Of a stretch of 6,467 nt of DNA, positions 1 through 6,467 are shown one piece after another. The DNA lies in the NCBI RefSeq assembly GCF_903643065.1, contig NZ_CAHJWX010000112.1, positions 1 to 6,467 on the forward strand, read 5' to 3'. The notes beneath the pieces were generated by a model. That model was not told the origin of the DNA. It saw nothing but the letters and a program-made list of their open reading frames with translations, and searched no databases. The translations under genes were made by a program, and so were the position numbers. Every line of letters starts with the position of its first letter. Positions within the stretch are counted from its first letter, which is position 1. This stretch comes from Sphingomonas bacterium. Lineage in GTDB: Bacteria; Pseudomonadota; Alphaproteobacteria; Sphingomonadales; Sphingomonadaceae.

Positions 1-323
1 CAGGCCAGCGTCGGGTCGCGCGTCACCGCCGCCAGCGTCGCTCGGACCCGTTTCCCGGGCCAGTCGCGCTCCAGCGTCAGGTGCAGCCCGACGAGGTGGA
101 CGTGCGCCGACTGGATCGTCCGCCGCTCGGGCTCGCCCGGATGCTGCGCGCAATAGGCGTCGACGGTGAGCCGATGCGCGGCCATGTACGCCGGATCGCC
201 ATACTCGCGCGCGAGCAGCTCGCCATAACGCGCCCAGCAGGCGGGCGACGCGCCGAGATAGCCATGGGCCGGGCCGGTCGCGGCGGGGAGTGCCAAGCCG
301 CAGCCGGGGCAGCGCCCGCTCAG
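1..323 (-). CDS. DUF5946-like protein, N-terminal part (3' end beyond window)
   Basis: The minus strand from 323 to the window edge is open for 107 codons and reads as a real protein. Numbering from a CTG at 323-321: CPGCG at residues 5-9, then GP-H-Y-GASP-CW-YGELLAREYGDPAY (about 17-46), HRLTVDAY (50-57), QHPGEPERR (60-68) and IQSAHVHLVGL (70-80). From memory this matches the DUF5946 family, whose members open with a CPGCG knuckle and carry conserved His, Tyr and Trp positions. The Cys-X2-Cys pair and the many histidines suggest metal binding, but that is inference and no function is known to me. The start is unclear. CTG at 323 overlaps the regulator's TGA (CTGA) and gives an N-terminus like MSGRCPGCG. 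The nearest in-frame ATG is at 401-399, inside the regulator, and adds 26 residues unlike the family. There is no good Shine-Dalgarno for either. It is probably translated by coupling with the upstream LytTR gene. Confidence 0.75.
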   Translation of the reverse strand, partial: MSGRCPGCGLALPAATGPAHGYLGASPACWARYGELLAREYGDPAYMAAHRLTVDAYCAQHPGEPERRTIQSAHVHLVGLHLTLERDWPGKRVRATLAAVTRDPTLA

Positions 324-1126
324 TGGACGAACCGCGCCACCACGTCGCGGTAGGAGCGGCTGACCTTGACGCTGGCGCCCGAGTTGAGCACCAGGAAGCA
401 TTCGCCATTGGTGTGCGGCTTCACCGTCTTGACCAGATCGAGGTTGACGATCGTCGAGCGGTGGATGCGCTGGAAGCGGCGCGGATCGAGGCGTTTCTCC
501 AAGTCCTTCATCGTCTCGCGCAAGATTAGCGTGTTGTCGCCGGTATAGATGCACATGTAATCGCCCGCCGCGTCGATTCGCTCGATCTTGTCGACGTCGA
601 CGCGGAAGATCTGGCCCTGATCCTTGATGTTGATCAGCTTTTCAAAGCGGTTCGCGTCCACGCCCCCGCCGGCGCCGTCCGCCGCCAGATCGGCGGCGGC
701 CTCCGGCGCATGCTCGGCGAGCGCGGCCTTGAGCGTTTCCGCCTCGCCGACGCTCTGCTTCTCGCTCAGCCGCTGGCGGACGCGGTCCAGCGTGTCGGCG
801 AGCCTGGTCTCCTCGACCGGCTTCATCAGGTAATCGGCCGCCTGCGCCTCGAACGCGCGCAATGCGTGGTCGCCATAGGCGGTGACGAAGACGAACAAGG
901 GCGGCTCCACCTCCATCAGTCCCTGGACGACCGAGAAGCCGTCGAAGCCGGGCATCTGGATGTCGAGAAAGACGAGGTCGGGCTTGTGCGTCTTGATCGC
1001 GCGGATCGCCTCGCGGCCGTTCAGACAGATGCCGATGATCTCGATGTCCGCGTGCGGCTGCAGCCGCAATTGCAGGCCCTGATTGGCCAGCGGCTCGTCG
1101 TCGACCAGGATCGTGCGGATCGTCAT
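320..1126 (-). CDS. LytTR-family response regulator
   Basis: A 268-residue two-component response regulator that binds DNA through a LytTR domain. The receiver domain spans about 4-118: acidic pair D9/D10, phosphoacceptor D55 in LVFLDIQMPG, T82 in FVTAYGDHALRAFEA and K102 in YLMKPVEE, so the full active site is present. An Ala/Gly/Glu-rich linker (about 122-158) leads to the LytTR domain (about 160-265), with the typical FRVDVDKIERIDAAGDYMCIY strand region, the RRFQRIHRSTIVNLD core and the SRSYRDVV end. Length is normal for the AlgR/LytR/BtsR class. The ATG at 1126 overlaps the kinase stop by 4 bp (ATGA), so the two are co-transcribed and probably translationally coupled. The cognate kinase is the gene just upstream. 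Target promoters are unknown; the nearby receptor is a reasonable guess. The frame stays open upstream through the kinase to about 2650, but that extension is not coding. Confidence 0.95.
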   Translation of the reverse strand: MTIRTILVDDEPLANQGLQLRLQPHADIEIIGICLNGREAIRAIKTHKPDLVFLDIQMPGFDGFSVVQGLMEVEPPLFVFVTAYGDHALRAFEAQAADYLMKPVEETRLADTLDRVRQRLSEKQSVGEAETLKAALAEHAPEAAADLAADGAGGGVDANRFEKLINIKDQGQIFRVDVDKIERIDAAGDYMCIYTGDNTLILRETMKDLEKRLDPRRFQRIHRSTIVNLDLVKTVKPHTNGECFLVLNSGASVKVSRSYRDVVARFVH

Positions 1127-2241
1127 GCGGCTTGTCTCCCCACGTCCTCGACCTGGAACGGGATCTCGATGGTGACGGCGAACCCGCCCTCTGGACGCGG
1201 CGCGCTGAACAGGCGCTGATCGGGACCATAGGCCTGGGCGAGCCGATCGCGGATGTTGGCGAGGCCGACGCCGGTCGACCGGCTGATCGGCAGCGCGCAG
1301 CCGGGCGTGCCGGGGCCGGTGTCGGCGACGGCGATGCGGACGCGTTCGCCCTCCACCTGCGCCGTCACGCAGATCTCCGCGCCCTCCTCCTGCGGCGTCA
1401 CCGCGTATTTGATCGCGTTCTCCACCAGCGGCTGGAGCAGCAGCGAGGGGAGGCGCGCATGTTCGGCGGCGGGATCGATGTCGAAACGCGGGCGCAGCCG
1501 GTCCTCGAAGCGCATCTTCTCGATCTCCAGATAGAGCTTGAGCGTCTCCACCTCCTGCGCGACGGTGACGTGCGCGGTGGGCTCGTTGGCGAGCGTGTAG
1601 CGCAGGAACGAGGACAGGCGGCTCAGCATCGCATTGGCGCGCTCGGTCTGCTTGAGCAGCACCAGCGTCGAGATCGAGTTGAGCGTGTTGAACAGGAAAT
1701 GCGGGTTGAGCTGATAGCGCAGCATCGCCAGCTGCGCCGACGACGCCTGCGTCTCCAGGTCGCGCATCTGATCGATCTGTTCCTCGACGATCAGGTAGAA
1801 GTTGATCCCGAAATACAGCGCCGACCAGCCGGCGAGCACGGTGAAGGCGACATAGATGGCGAGCAGCATGCGGGCGAGCGTGACGCCGGGCTGTTGCGTC
1901 TGGATGTAGGAGAACGAGGCGGCGTCGAGCACCGCGTAGAGCAGCGTCGCGGTCGCCAGCGTCGCGACGGTGAGCAGCACGCCGGCGACGCGCGGCAGCG
2001 TGCGGAAGAAGCCAAACAGCGTCGACAGCAGCAGCGTCAGGCAATAGCCCAGGATCGTCTCGACGATGACGGGGATGATGACGTCGAGCGATGGCCCGTT
2101 CGAGATCGCCGACACGCCGCGCAGCACCAGATAGCCGCTCCAGCCGACCGCCTGCAATGTCCAGAACGCGCGCGCCTTGTCCTCGAAAAACGGGCGGACG
2201 TTGAGCCGGACGTGGGGAACGGGAGCGGGAAGCGAGGCCAT
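1123..2241 (-). CDS. LytS/YehU-type membrane sensor histidine kinase
   Basis: A 372-residue inner-membrane sensor kinase of the His_kinase (PF06580) class that pairs with LytTR regulators. The N-terminal half has about four hydrophobic segments (roughly 27-46, 55-79, 85-109 and 125-152), with no obvious periplasmic or PAS/GAF sensor domain, so any signal is probably sensed within or next to the membrane. A short helical linker (EEQIDQMRDLETQ, 153-165) leads to the phosphoacceptor motif LRYQLNPHFLFNTLNSIS, with His181. The ATPase part has the N-box PLVENAIKYAV (N275), G1 motif DTGPG (307-311) and G2 motif GVGLANIRDRL (324-334), so it looks catalytically complete. The ATG at 2241 has no clear Shine-Dalgarno, and a -10-like CTATAC ends 12 nt before it, which hints at a leaderless or near-leaderless message. 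The stop overlaps the regulator start. The sensed ligand cannot be told from the sequence. Confidence 0.95.
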   Translation of the reverse strand: MASLPAPVPHVRLNVRPFFEDKARAFWTLQAVGWSGYLVLRGVSAISNGPSLDVIIPVIVETILGYCLTLLLSTLFGFFRTLPRVAGVLLTVATLATATLLYAVLDAASFSYIQTQQPGVTLARMLLAIYVAFTVLAGWSALYFGINFYLIVEEQIDQMRDLETQASSAQLAMLRYQLNPHFLFNTLNSISTLVLLKQTERANAMLSRLSSFLRYTLANEPTAHVTVAQEVETLKLYLEIEKMRFEDRLRPRFDIDPAAEHARLPSLLLQPLVENAIKYAVTPQEEGAEICVTAQVEGERVRIAVADTGPGTPGCALPISRSTGVGLANIRDRLAQAYGPDQRLFSAPRPEGGFAVTIEIPFQVEDVGRQAA

Positions 2242-2253
2242 GCGTGGGCCGGG

Positions 2254-2282
2254 GTATAGCCAAGCGTCGGCGATGGCGGAAG
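2254..2282 (-). promoter_or_regulatory. Candidate promoter of the kinase-regulator operon
   Basis: Reading the minus strand, CTTCCG (2282-2277) is followed after 17 bp by CTATAC (2259-2254). The kinase ATG begins 12 nt later, so a normal start site would leave a leader of only about 5 nt. The -35 is a weak match to the alphaproteobacterial TTGAC-like box, so this is a candidate only. The same CGCTTCCG octamer lies at the matching place upstream of the receptor gene. Confidence 0.35.
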
Positions 2283-2316
2283 CGCCCGTCGATGTGGGAC
2301 CTTTCCGCCAGGACGA

Positions 2317-2346
2317 GGGCCGCCGTTCCGGGTGGAACGGCGGCCC
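2317..2346 (-). terminator. Hairpin terminator after the receptor gene
   Basis: GGGCCGCCGTTCC (2317-2329) and GGAACGGCGGCCC (2334-2346) form a perfect 13-bp stem with a 4-base loop, beginning 21 bp past the receptor's TAG stop. On the minus strand only a mixed TCGTCCT follows, not a clean T-run, so termination may be partial or Rho-aided. Its position, right after a long outer-membrane gene and before a separate promoter-like element, fits a transcription terminator or a 3'-end stabilising hairpin. Confidence 0.7.
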
Positions 2347-2367
2347 CGATCGTGGTCGCGGGCGCGC

Positions 2368-5300
2368 CTAGAAGGTGAAGCGCGCGCCGATGCGGATCGT
2401 GTAGAGCGACTGCGTGATGTTGAGGTTCTTCGCGTTCGGCCCGACATAGGACGAATAACGGTACTGGGCGCAGACCTGCGACGAGGTCGTGTCGCCGACC
2501 GCCGGCAGGCCGGTCGGGTTCTGCGCCGCCGTGGCGTTGATGTTCGCGACCGCGAAGCCGGTCGGGATCGCCCGCGACAGGCACTGGACGCTGACGACGG
2601 AGGCCGTCGCGTCGTTGAAGGTCGGGCTGACCTGACGCAGGCCACCCCATTTGGAATTCAACAGGTTGGTGAAGTTGTTGATGTCGGCGAACACCGACAC
2701 CTTCGATTTGCCGATGAAGGTCGGCACCTCCTGCTCCAGATGGAGATCAATGGTCGTGTTGGCCCGGCTGCGCAGGATGTTCTTGGCCGCGATCTGGCCA
2801 CGATATTTGCTCAACGCGGTCCCGTTGATCAGCCCGTCGAGCGCGGCCTGCGTGGCTGCGCTATCGTAGCTGACGAGCGGGTCGGTTGTGCTGGTGGGCA
2901 CGTAAAGTAGGTTCGTCGACGCGCTGCCGGTCTGGACGGTCCCGAACACCGCCGAGCGATTGGTGGAGTTCGCGAGATCGTTCATGACGATGCTGTACGG
3001 CTTGCCCGCGCGGCTCTCGCCGAACAGCTGGAAGCGGGTCTTGTAGTCGCGGAAGAAGGCATGGTCATAGCCGAGCGAATATTTGAAAATCCACTTCGTC
3101 TGCTGGTCGGACGTGCCCAGCACCGGGCGGTTCGGATCGGCGAAGACTTGGAAACGATAATTGGAGTTGATCGTCGACGAGGTGGCGTTGCCCGTGTCGC
3201 GGATGTCCTCCAGCGTGTAGCTGCCGCCGAGCGACAGGCCCCAGTCGAACGTCTTGTCGATCCGGACGACGCCGATATGGCTGCGGCCCTTTGACGAGCT
3301 GCCTAGCTGGACGTCGTAATTGTTGTCGGCGAAGTTGCCGCTGATGTTGCCGTAGCGCGGCCGGCCGTCGGGCAGCTGGCCAACGACGACCGAGCGGATG
3401 TCGGTGAAGATCGGCGAGTCGACCGTGTTCGAATAGTAGTAATCGGCGCCGATGTTGACGCCGAACAGCGTGTAGTCGGCCGACAGGGTGGCCTTGAGCG
3501 AGCGCGGCAAGTGCCAGTTCTGCGCGATCGAGCCGGTATTGGTGTTGGGAAATGCCGCGTTGGTCGCGGTGTTGGTCGCGATCGCGCGCAGGTTCGGATT
3601 GACGACGCCGGTCACGTTGTTGAGCGCCAGGTCACAGGTCGAGCCCGCGACGTTGCAGGTCGGATCGACCGTGCCGTTCGTCAGGTATCGGTTGATGGTG
3701 ACCTGGTTGGTGGTGAGTGTGTTGGAGAAGCTGTTCGACAAATAGATGTCGGGCGAGCCGCCGCCGAAGATGCCGGCGCCGCCGCGCAGCCTGACCCCGG
3801 CGAGGAACTTGCTCGGCTTGTAGTTGAAGCTGACACGCGGCTCGAACTGGTCGAGGCCCTTGTACGTCTTGGTGTTCGGAACACCGTAACGAGCCTGGTA
3901 GAACGGGTCGTAGATCGGCCGGTCGTCCATGGCATACAGGCTCTCGCGCACGCCGTAGGTGAACAACAGGTCCGGTGTCGCCTGCCAGTCATCCTGGAAG
4001 CCGAACGTGTACTGAGTGTAGTGGAAATTAGCCGCCGCGGTACCCGGCCCATTGATCTCGGCTGCATAGATCAGTTGGTTGGCGCGACCCAAACGATAGT
4101 CGGCCAGCGAGTCGAAATACCAGGAGCCCAGGCTGTTCTGCACGAAATTGTTGAAGGTGCGGTTCTCCGTGATCTCCGCGAGCAACTTCACCTCATGCCC
4201 GCCGGCGCGGTAGCGCGCCAGGAACGAGCCCGCCCAGGTATCGAAGAACAGCTGGTTGGTCTGGCGCGAATTGTCGGGACCGAAGAAGATGCGCGGCGTA
4301 CCGGTCGAACAGCCCGTCGCCAGCGAGGCGAGCTGGGTGGCGCCCGATGGCGTGGTCGTGTCGGTGGGATCGGTGCAAACGCCGAACTGGCCCGTGTTGC
4401 GGCCCAGCAGCGGCTCCTGGCCGCGCTTGCTGTACTTGTAGAGACCACGGACCTCCGTGGAAAACTGATCGGTCCAGTCCGAATTGAGCTGGACGATGCC
4501 GGCCTTGAGCAGCTCGGTCAGCGCATAGGCATTCGAACTCAGACCATAAGACGGGTTCGCGGCCCCGGTCGCCGTGTTGTTCTGGCTGACCAGCGAGTCA
4601 TACGAGTTGATGTAGGACAGCGACAGTCGCTGGCCGTCGGTGATGTTGAGATCGACCTGGCCGACGATCTTCTCGTCCTTGCGCGGGTTCAGCCCCAGCA
4701 CATCGCCCGGTTGGAAGGCCGGATACCGACCCGATGCGGTGATGCCGTTGACGGTGGGGATGGTGGTCGCGGTCAGGCCCGGGATCTGTCCCGGCAGCGT
4801 GCTGAACGGCCTAGGATCGGTGTTGCGCTCGGCCGCGACCATGAAGAACAGCCGGTCCTTGATCAGCGGGCCGCGCAGCATCGCGCCATAGGTCTCGCTC
4901 TTGTACTTGGGCAGCACGATCTTGGTGGAGCCGATCCGGTCGCCCGACAGGCCGTCGGTATTCTGCGAGTAGAAGCCGGTGCCGTGGAACTCGTTGGTGC
5001 CCTTGAGCAGCACGGTGTCGATCGCGCCGCCCTGGAAGCCGCTCTGGCGGAAATCATAGGGCGCGACGGAGGTGGAGACCTGACCGATCGCGTCGAAGGG
5101 GACGGGGCCGCGATTGGTCGGGCTGGCGTCCTGGTTGAGGCCGAACGTGTCCCCCACGGTCACGCCGTTGATGGTGAAGCGGTTGAAGCGCGAGTTGACG
5201 CCGGCGAAGGCGACGGCGCCGCCCCGGTCGCCGTTGCTGGCGCGGTCGATGTTGGCGAACGGATCGCGGCGCTCGACATCGCGGACGTCGCGGTTTACCG

Positions 5301-5769
5301 ACGCGACCTTCTGGATGTCCGCCTGACGCAGCACGGTGGAGGGCCCCTGCGAAACGACGCCGGCGCCGCGGATCGAGGTGGCGGTGACGACCACGTCGGC
5401 GGTGGCGCCGGAATTGTCGGCGGTCGCGCCAGCGGTCGCCGCCTCGTTCAGCTCGACGGGCAGGCTGAAGGTCTGCTGGACGACCGTGTAGACGTCCGTC
5501 ACCGACTTGTTGCCCTGCGCGCTCGTCACGTCGACGGTGAACGGGCCGCCGGCGCGCAGGCCGGACAGGGTGAAGGTGCCCGACGCGTCGGTGGTGGTCT
5601 GCGCCTTGGTGCCCGAGCCGACATCGGTGGCGATCACGGTCGCGTTGGCGACCGGCGTGCCGGCCGACGTCACCGTGCCGCGAATCGCGGCGGTCGTCTC
5701 CTGCGCCGACGCGGCGGCGGGAACGGCGAGCGCCACGGCGGCCGCGCCGAGAAGATAATGGAGTCGCAT
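2368..5769 (-). CDS. Oar-like TonB-dependent outer-membrane receptor
   Basis: An 1133-residue outer-membrane receptor for energised uptake of an unknown substrate. A signal peptide is clear (hydrophobic LLGAAAVALAVPAAASA, cleavage probably after A22). Next is a carboxypeptidase-regulatory-like beta domain (about 25-108; IRGTVTSAGTPVANATV, then SGTFTLSGLRAGGPFTV), a TonB-box-like DVVVTAT (125-131), a plug (about 140-260; FTINGVTVGD, SVAPYDFRQSGFQGGAI, LLKGTNEFHGTGFY) and a long beta-barrel ending RIGARFTF, with the terminal Phe expected for Bam insertion. This order and length match the Oar/carboxypeptidase-regulatory-like TonB receptors common in sphingomonads. The barrel has six cysteines in three close pairs (465/487, 705/712, 1063/1100). 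The ATG at 5769 is chosen because it begins the signal peptide directly and has GGTGGGA 9 nt upstream; an in-frame GTG at 5784 would add five residues. Downstream are a hairpin and the kinase operon. Substrate could be peptide or glycan; neither is shown. Confidence 0.93.
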   Translation of the reverse strand: MRLHYLLGAAAVALAVPAAASAQETTAAIRGTVTSAGTPVANATVIATDVGSGTKAQTTTDASGTFTLSGLRAGGPFTVDVTSAQGNKSVTDVYTVVQQTFSLPVELNEAATAGATADNSGATADVVVTATSIRGAGVVSQGPSTVLRQADIQKVASVNRDVRDVERRDPFANIDRASNGDRGGAVAFAGVNSRFNRFTINGVTVGDTFGLNQDASPTNRGPVPFDAIGQVSTSVAPYDFRQSGFQGGAIDTVLLKGTNEFHGTGFYSQNTDGLSGDRIGSTKIVLPKYKSETYGAMLRGPLIKDRLFFMVAAERNTDPRPFSTLPGQIPGLTATTIPTVNGITASGRYPAFQPGDVLGLNPRKDEKIVGQVDLNITDGQRLSLSYINSYDSLVSQNNTATGAANPSYGLSSNAYALTELLKAGIVQLNSDWTDQFSTEVRGLYKYSKRGQEPLLGRNTGQFGVCTDPTDTTTPSGATQLASLATGCSTGTPRIFFGPDNSRQTNQLFFDTWAGSFLARYRAGGHEVKLLAEITENRTFNNFVQNSLGSWYFDSLADYRLGRANQLIYAAEINGPGTAAANFHYTQYTFGFQDDWQATPDLLFTYGVRESLYAMDDRPIYDPFYQARYGVPNTKTYKGLDQFEPRVSFNYKPSKFLAGVRLRGGAGIFGGGSPDIYLSNSFSNTLTTNQVTINRYLTNGTVDPTCNVAGSTCDLALNNVTGVVNPNLRAIATNTATNAAFPNTNTGSIAQNWHLPRSLKATLSADYTLFGVNIGADYYYSNTVDSPIFTDIRSVVVGQLPDGRPRYGNISGNFADNNYDVQLGSSSKGRSHIGVVRIDKTFDWGLSLGGSYTLEDIRDTGNATSSTINSNYRFQVFADPNRPVLGTSDQQTKWIFKYSLGYDHAFFRDYKTRFQLFGESRAGKPYSIVMNDLANSTNRSAVFGTVQTGSASTNLLYVPTSTTDPLVSYDSAATQAALDGLINGTALSKYRGQIAAKNILRSRANTTIDLHLEQEVPTFIGKSKVSVFADINNFTNLLNSKWGGLRQVSPTFNDATASVVSVQCLSRAIPTGFAVANINATAAQNPTGLPAVGDTTSSQVCAQYRYSSYVGPNAKNLNITQSLYTIRIGARFTF

Positions 5770-5778
5770 GAACTTATG

Positions 5779-5788
5779 TCCCACCCTT
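5779..5788 (-). promoter_or_regulatory. Possible ribosome binding site of the receptor gene
   Basis: The minus strand reads AAGGGTGGGA (5788-5779), ending 9 nt before the ATG at 5769. The purine-rich stretch is an acceptable though imperfect Shine-Dalgarno for that ATG. The in-frame GTG at 5784 lies inside it, which argues against GTG as the start. Confidence 0.4.
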
Positions 5789-5843
5789 GAGAGATCGATT
5801 GATCGCGCGGCCTGTTCGCCGTCCGCCGCGTCCCTGACCGTCT

Positions 5844-5871
5844 TTTATGGCAGCGGGGTGACAGCCGGAAG
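5844..5871 (-). promoter_or_regulatory. Candidate promoter of the receptor gene
   Basis: On the minus strand CTTCCG (5871-5866) is followed after 16 bp by CATAAA (5849-5844). A start near 5837 would give a leader of about 68 nt before the receptor ATG. Both hexamers are imperfect. Support comes from the same CTTCCG plus -10-like arrangement, with a 17-bp spacer, upstream of the kinase. The element sits within and next to the 5852-5890 inverted repeat. Confidence 0.35.
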
Positions 5872-5890
5872 CGTCGGGTTCCACCCCGCT
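5852..5890. repeat. 9-bp perfect inverted repeat upstream of the receptor gene
   Basis: AGCGGGGTG (5852-5860) and CACCCCGCT (5882-5890) are exact reverse complements separated by 21 bases, so the arms are 30 bp apart, about three helical turns. One arm lies in the spacer of the candidate promoter and the other just upstream of its -35. This geometry suits an operator for a dimeric regulator, but a chance match or an RNA hairpin is possible. Confidence 0.4.
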
Positions 5891-5946
5891 CCACTCGGAT
5901 GCGCCGCGTTGCAAAAAGGCATCACTGGCGGCGCGCCGAGCCCCGG

Positions 5947-6467
<521 letters not shown>

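Noticed and set aside
77..265. Minus-strand 62-codon open frame
   Set aside because: It is a different frame of the DUF5946-like gene; the Ser/Arg-rich translation has no family features.
1132..2259. Plus-strand open frame (375 codons) opposite the kinase
   Set aside because: Arg/Asp/Gln/His-rich low-complexity translation; the minus strand has the full set of histidine kinase motifs.
1127..2650. Upstream extension of the LytTR regulator frame into a 776-residue protein
   Set aside because: The extension overlaps the kinase and the receptor end in another frame and is Arg/Ala/Pro-rich; the ATG at 1126 begins a normal receiver domain.
3511..5790. Long plus-strand open frame (759 codons) opposite the receptor gene
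   Set aside because: Its translation is Arg/Asp/Gly/Val-rich with no recognisable domain, as expected for the antisense of a GC-rich gene, while the minus strand encodes a clear TonB receptor.
5793..5805. GATCG-ATT-GATCG direct repeat in the receptor leader
   Set aside because: Short, built from the palindrome GATC and easily due to chance; no second copy elsewhere supports it as a binding site.
5858..5885. EcfG-type (general stress) promoter starting at GGAACC on the minus strand
   Set aside because: GGAAC is present but no CGTT-like -10 lies 16-17 bp downstream.
5913..5945. Terminator for ligA at the TTTTT run on the minus strand
   Set aside because: The run of five T follows GC-rich sequence with a CGGCGCGCCG palindrome, but no stem longer than about 4 bp abuts the T-run, so I do not call it.

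Overview
The window is GC-rich DNA whose genes all read on the minus strand. Protein style suggests an alphaproteobacterium, most likely a sphingomonad: an Oar-like TonB-dependent receptor with a DVVVTAT segment, a LytS/LytTR pair, and the typical LigA C-terminus. The taxon is inferred from protein resemblance only; no search was run.

Layout in transcription order (right to left). (1) 6467-5947: the C-terminal third of NAD-dependent DNA ligase LigA (end of the helix-hairpin-helix region plus BRCT), cut by the window edge. (2) 5946-5770: a 177-bp gap with a promoter-like element, a 9-bp inverted repeat and a possible Shine-Dalgarno site. (3) 5769-2368: an 1133-residue TonB-dependent outer-membrane receptor with a signal peptide, a carboxypeptidase-regulatory-like domain, a plug and a long barrel. 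(4) 2367-2242: a 126-bp gap with a perfect 13-bp hairpin (terminator) and a second promoter-like element very close to the next start. (5) 2241-1123: a LytS/YehU-type membrane histidine kinase. (6) 1126-320: its LytTR response regulator, overlapping the kinase by 4 bp (ATGA). (7) about 323-1: the start of a DUF5946-like protein. It is open to the window edge and overlaps the regulator stop if its start is the CTG at 323.

Kinase, regulator and DUF5946-like gene look like one tightly packed operon. The receptor just upstream is probably a separate transcript ended by the hairpin. The two transcripts share an 8-base CGCTTCCG element at matching positions in their promoter-like regions, so they may be co-regulated. 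A working picture is that the two-component system controls uptake by the receptor, as LytS/LytTR pairs control transporters in enterobacteria. The ligand and the role of the DUF5946-like protein cannot be read from the sequence. No RNA gene, mobile element, CRISPR array or phage feature was seen. The rest of the window is ordinary for a sphingomonad chromosome, and the novelty is limited to this receptor/sensor/DUF5946 neighbourhood.
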